Shown here piece by piece: positions 5,469 to 6,165 of a DNA stretch of 6,165 bases (positions are counted from its first letter, which is position 1; each line of letters opens with the position of its first letter). Source of the DNA: Methylococcales bacterium (GTDB taxonomy: Bacteria > Pseudomonadota > Gammaproteobacteria > Methylococcales > Methylomonadaceae); assembly GCA_023134955.1 (NCBI GenBank), contig JAGLUC010000457.1:1-6165 (forward strand), written 5' to 3'. A model generated the notes under the pieces. It saw nothing but the letters and a program-made list of their open reading frames with translations. It made no database searches and had not been told where the DNA came from. The translations under genes were made by a program, and so were the position numbers.

Positions 5469-6103
5469 ATAAGCATCGCTTTAATGACTCAGAAAGGCGA
5501 GGTGTTTATAAAGCTATTGCAGAGCGCAGGGATATGCGTCATTTTTTATCCGACCCCATTGATCCTGAAATATTACATCATTTATTACAAGCAGCGCACC
5601 AGGCTGGAAGCGTTGGCTTGATGCAACCATGGCGATTTATAAGAATTACAGAAAAACAACTTAGAACAAATATTTATCAGATAGTTGAAGAAGAAAGAAT
5701 AACTACAGCAAAAGCCTTGGCAGAACGAGAAGATGATTTTATGAAGCTTAAAGTTGAAGGCATTATGGAATGTGCAGAACTTATCGTGGTCGCTATGCCA
5801 GATAAACGTGAGAAACATATTTTTGGGCGTAGAACTTTGCCTGAAATGGATTTAGCTTCTACGGCCTGTGCCATACAAAACATGTGGCTGGCAGCCAGAG
5901 CAGAAGGTTTAGGTATGGGCTGGGTATCATTGTTTGAGCCAAAAGCATTGGCTGAATTGCTAAAAATGCCAGAGGGTAGCCGACCTATTGCTATTTTGTG
6001 CCTGGGACATGTGGATGAGTTTTATCCTCAACCTATGTTGGAACTGGAAAACTGGACTCAGGCAAAGCCATTGAGTGAGTTTTTATCGGAAAATACCTGG
6101 TGA
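5465..6103 (+). CDS. bluB: 5,6-dimethylbenzimidazole synthase
   Basis: BluB is a flavin-destructase of the nitroreductase fold. It uses O2 to break down its own bound reduced FMN, releasing 5,6-dimethylbenzimidazole, the lower ligand of B12. The 212 residues fit the family (about 200-230). Diagnostic motifs are AERRDMRHFLSD (19-30), GSVGLMQPWRFI (48-59), FGRRTLPEMDLASTACAIQN (120-139) and GLGMGWVSLFEP (148-159). These separate BluB from ordinary nitroreductases. Ser155 in GWVS probably corresponds to the active-site Ser167 of the Sinorhizobium enzyme. Asp23 in the RRD motif may be the counterpart of its Asp32, though that alignment is less sure. The start codon overlaps the cobS stop in ATGA, implying translational coupling. 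Its product is the substrate of CobT encoded upstream. The oxygen requirement implies an aerobic or microaerobic cell. Confidence 0.95.
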   Translation: MNKHRFNDSERRGVYKAIAERRDMRHFLSDPIDPEILHHLLQAAHQAGSVGLMQPWRFIRITEKQLRTNIYQIVEEERITTAKALAEREDDFMKLKVEGIMECAELIVVAMPDKREKHIFGRRTLPEMDLASTACAIQNMWLAARAEGLGMGWVSLFEPKALAELLKMPEGSRPIAILCLGHVDEFYPQPMLELENWTQAKPLSEFLSENTW

Positions 6104-6114
6104 TATTAATCACC
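6099..6114 (+). other. Perfect hairpin across the bluB stop codon
   Basis: GGTGAT (6099-6104) and ATCACC (6109-6114) form a perfect 6-bp stem with a 4-nt ATTA loop, and the bluB TGA lies inside the first arm. No T-run follows, so it is not a standard Rho-independent terminator. It might protect the mRNA 3' end or be incidental. The remaining bases to the window end show no gene that I can support. Confidence 0.35.
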
Positions 6115-6165
6115 CCTAAAGTTCTGGCAGGGTATTTTGGCACTGTTTTATTAACACATATTGTA

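Noticed and set aside
6104..6165. GGCACTG near 6139 as part of a B12 box
   Set aside because: A single short partial match without the rest of the cobalamin riboswitch core is not evidence, and it lies after the cob genes, not before them.

Overview
The window suggests a low-GC gammaproteobacterium. The stress protein ends in a GSHGRHG...LLLGSTAN signature seen in many Gammaproteobacteria. A short GTTGGG/CCCAAC-type intergenic repeat resembles repeats I recall from methanotroph and related gammaproteobacterial genomes. BluB needs O2, so the organism should live aerobically or microaerobically. A member of the Methylococcales would fit, but this is an inference that the window alone cannot prove.

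Layout. A single minus-strand gene (70-1317) encodes a membrane-anchored SPFH/band-7 protein with a long charged coiled-coil. A 289-bp AT-rich divergent intergenic region (1318-1606) carries a strong -10 hexamer for that gene, a plus-strand hairpin followed by T residues, and a weak candidate promoter for the rightward genes. All remaining genes are on the plus strand: a five-helix membrane protein of unknown function (1607-2116), a universal stress protein (2126-2569), cobU (2562-3083), cobT (3087-4124), a cold-shock-like/TM2 membrane protein (4158-4577), cobS (4749-5468) and bluB (5465-6103). The first four genes are packed with gaps of 9, -8 and 3 bp and look like one transcription unit. 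A 33-bp gap with a perfect palindrome leads to the TM2 gene. A 171-bp spacer, mostly filled by a degenerate inverted-repeat element, separates the TM2 gene from the translationally coupled cobS-bluB pair.

How the genes work together. BluB makes 5,6-dimethylbenzimidazole from reduced FMN and O2. CobT turns it into alpha-ribazole phosphate. CobU phosphorylates and guanylylates adenosylcobinamide. CobS joins the two halves at the membrane. This is the late (nucleotide-loop) part of cobalamin synthesis, including lower-ligand synthesis. It could finish a de novo pathway encoded elsewhere or salvage imported cobinamide. CobC-type phosphatase, the adenosyltransferase, CbiB and the corrin-ring genes are not in the window, and I see no cobalamin riboswitch.

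The least ordinary features are the uspA-cobU reading-frame overlap, the cold-shock-like/TM2 fusion inserted between cobT and cobS, and the inverted-repeat element before cobS. I see no clear evidence of a wholly new system. The window is best described as an ordinary B12 assembly cluster with some unusual passengers.
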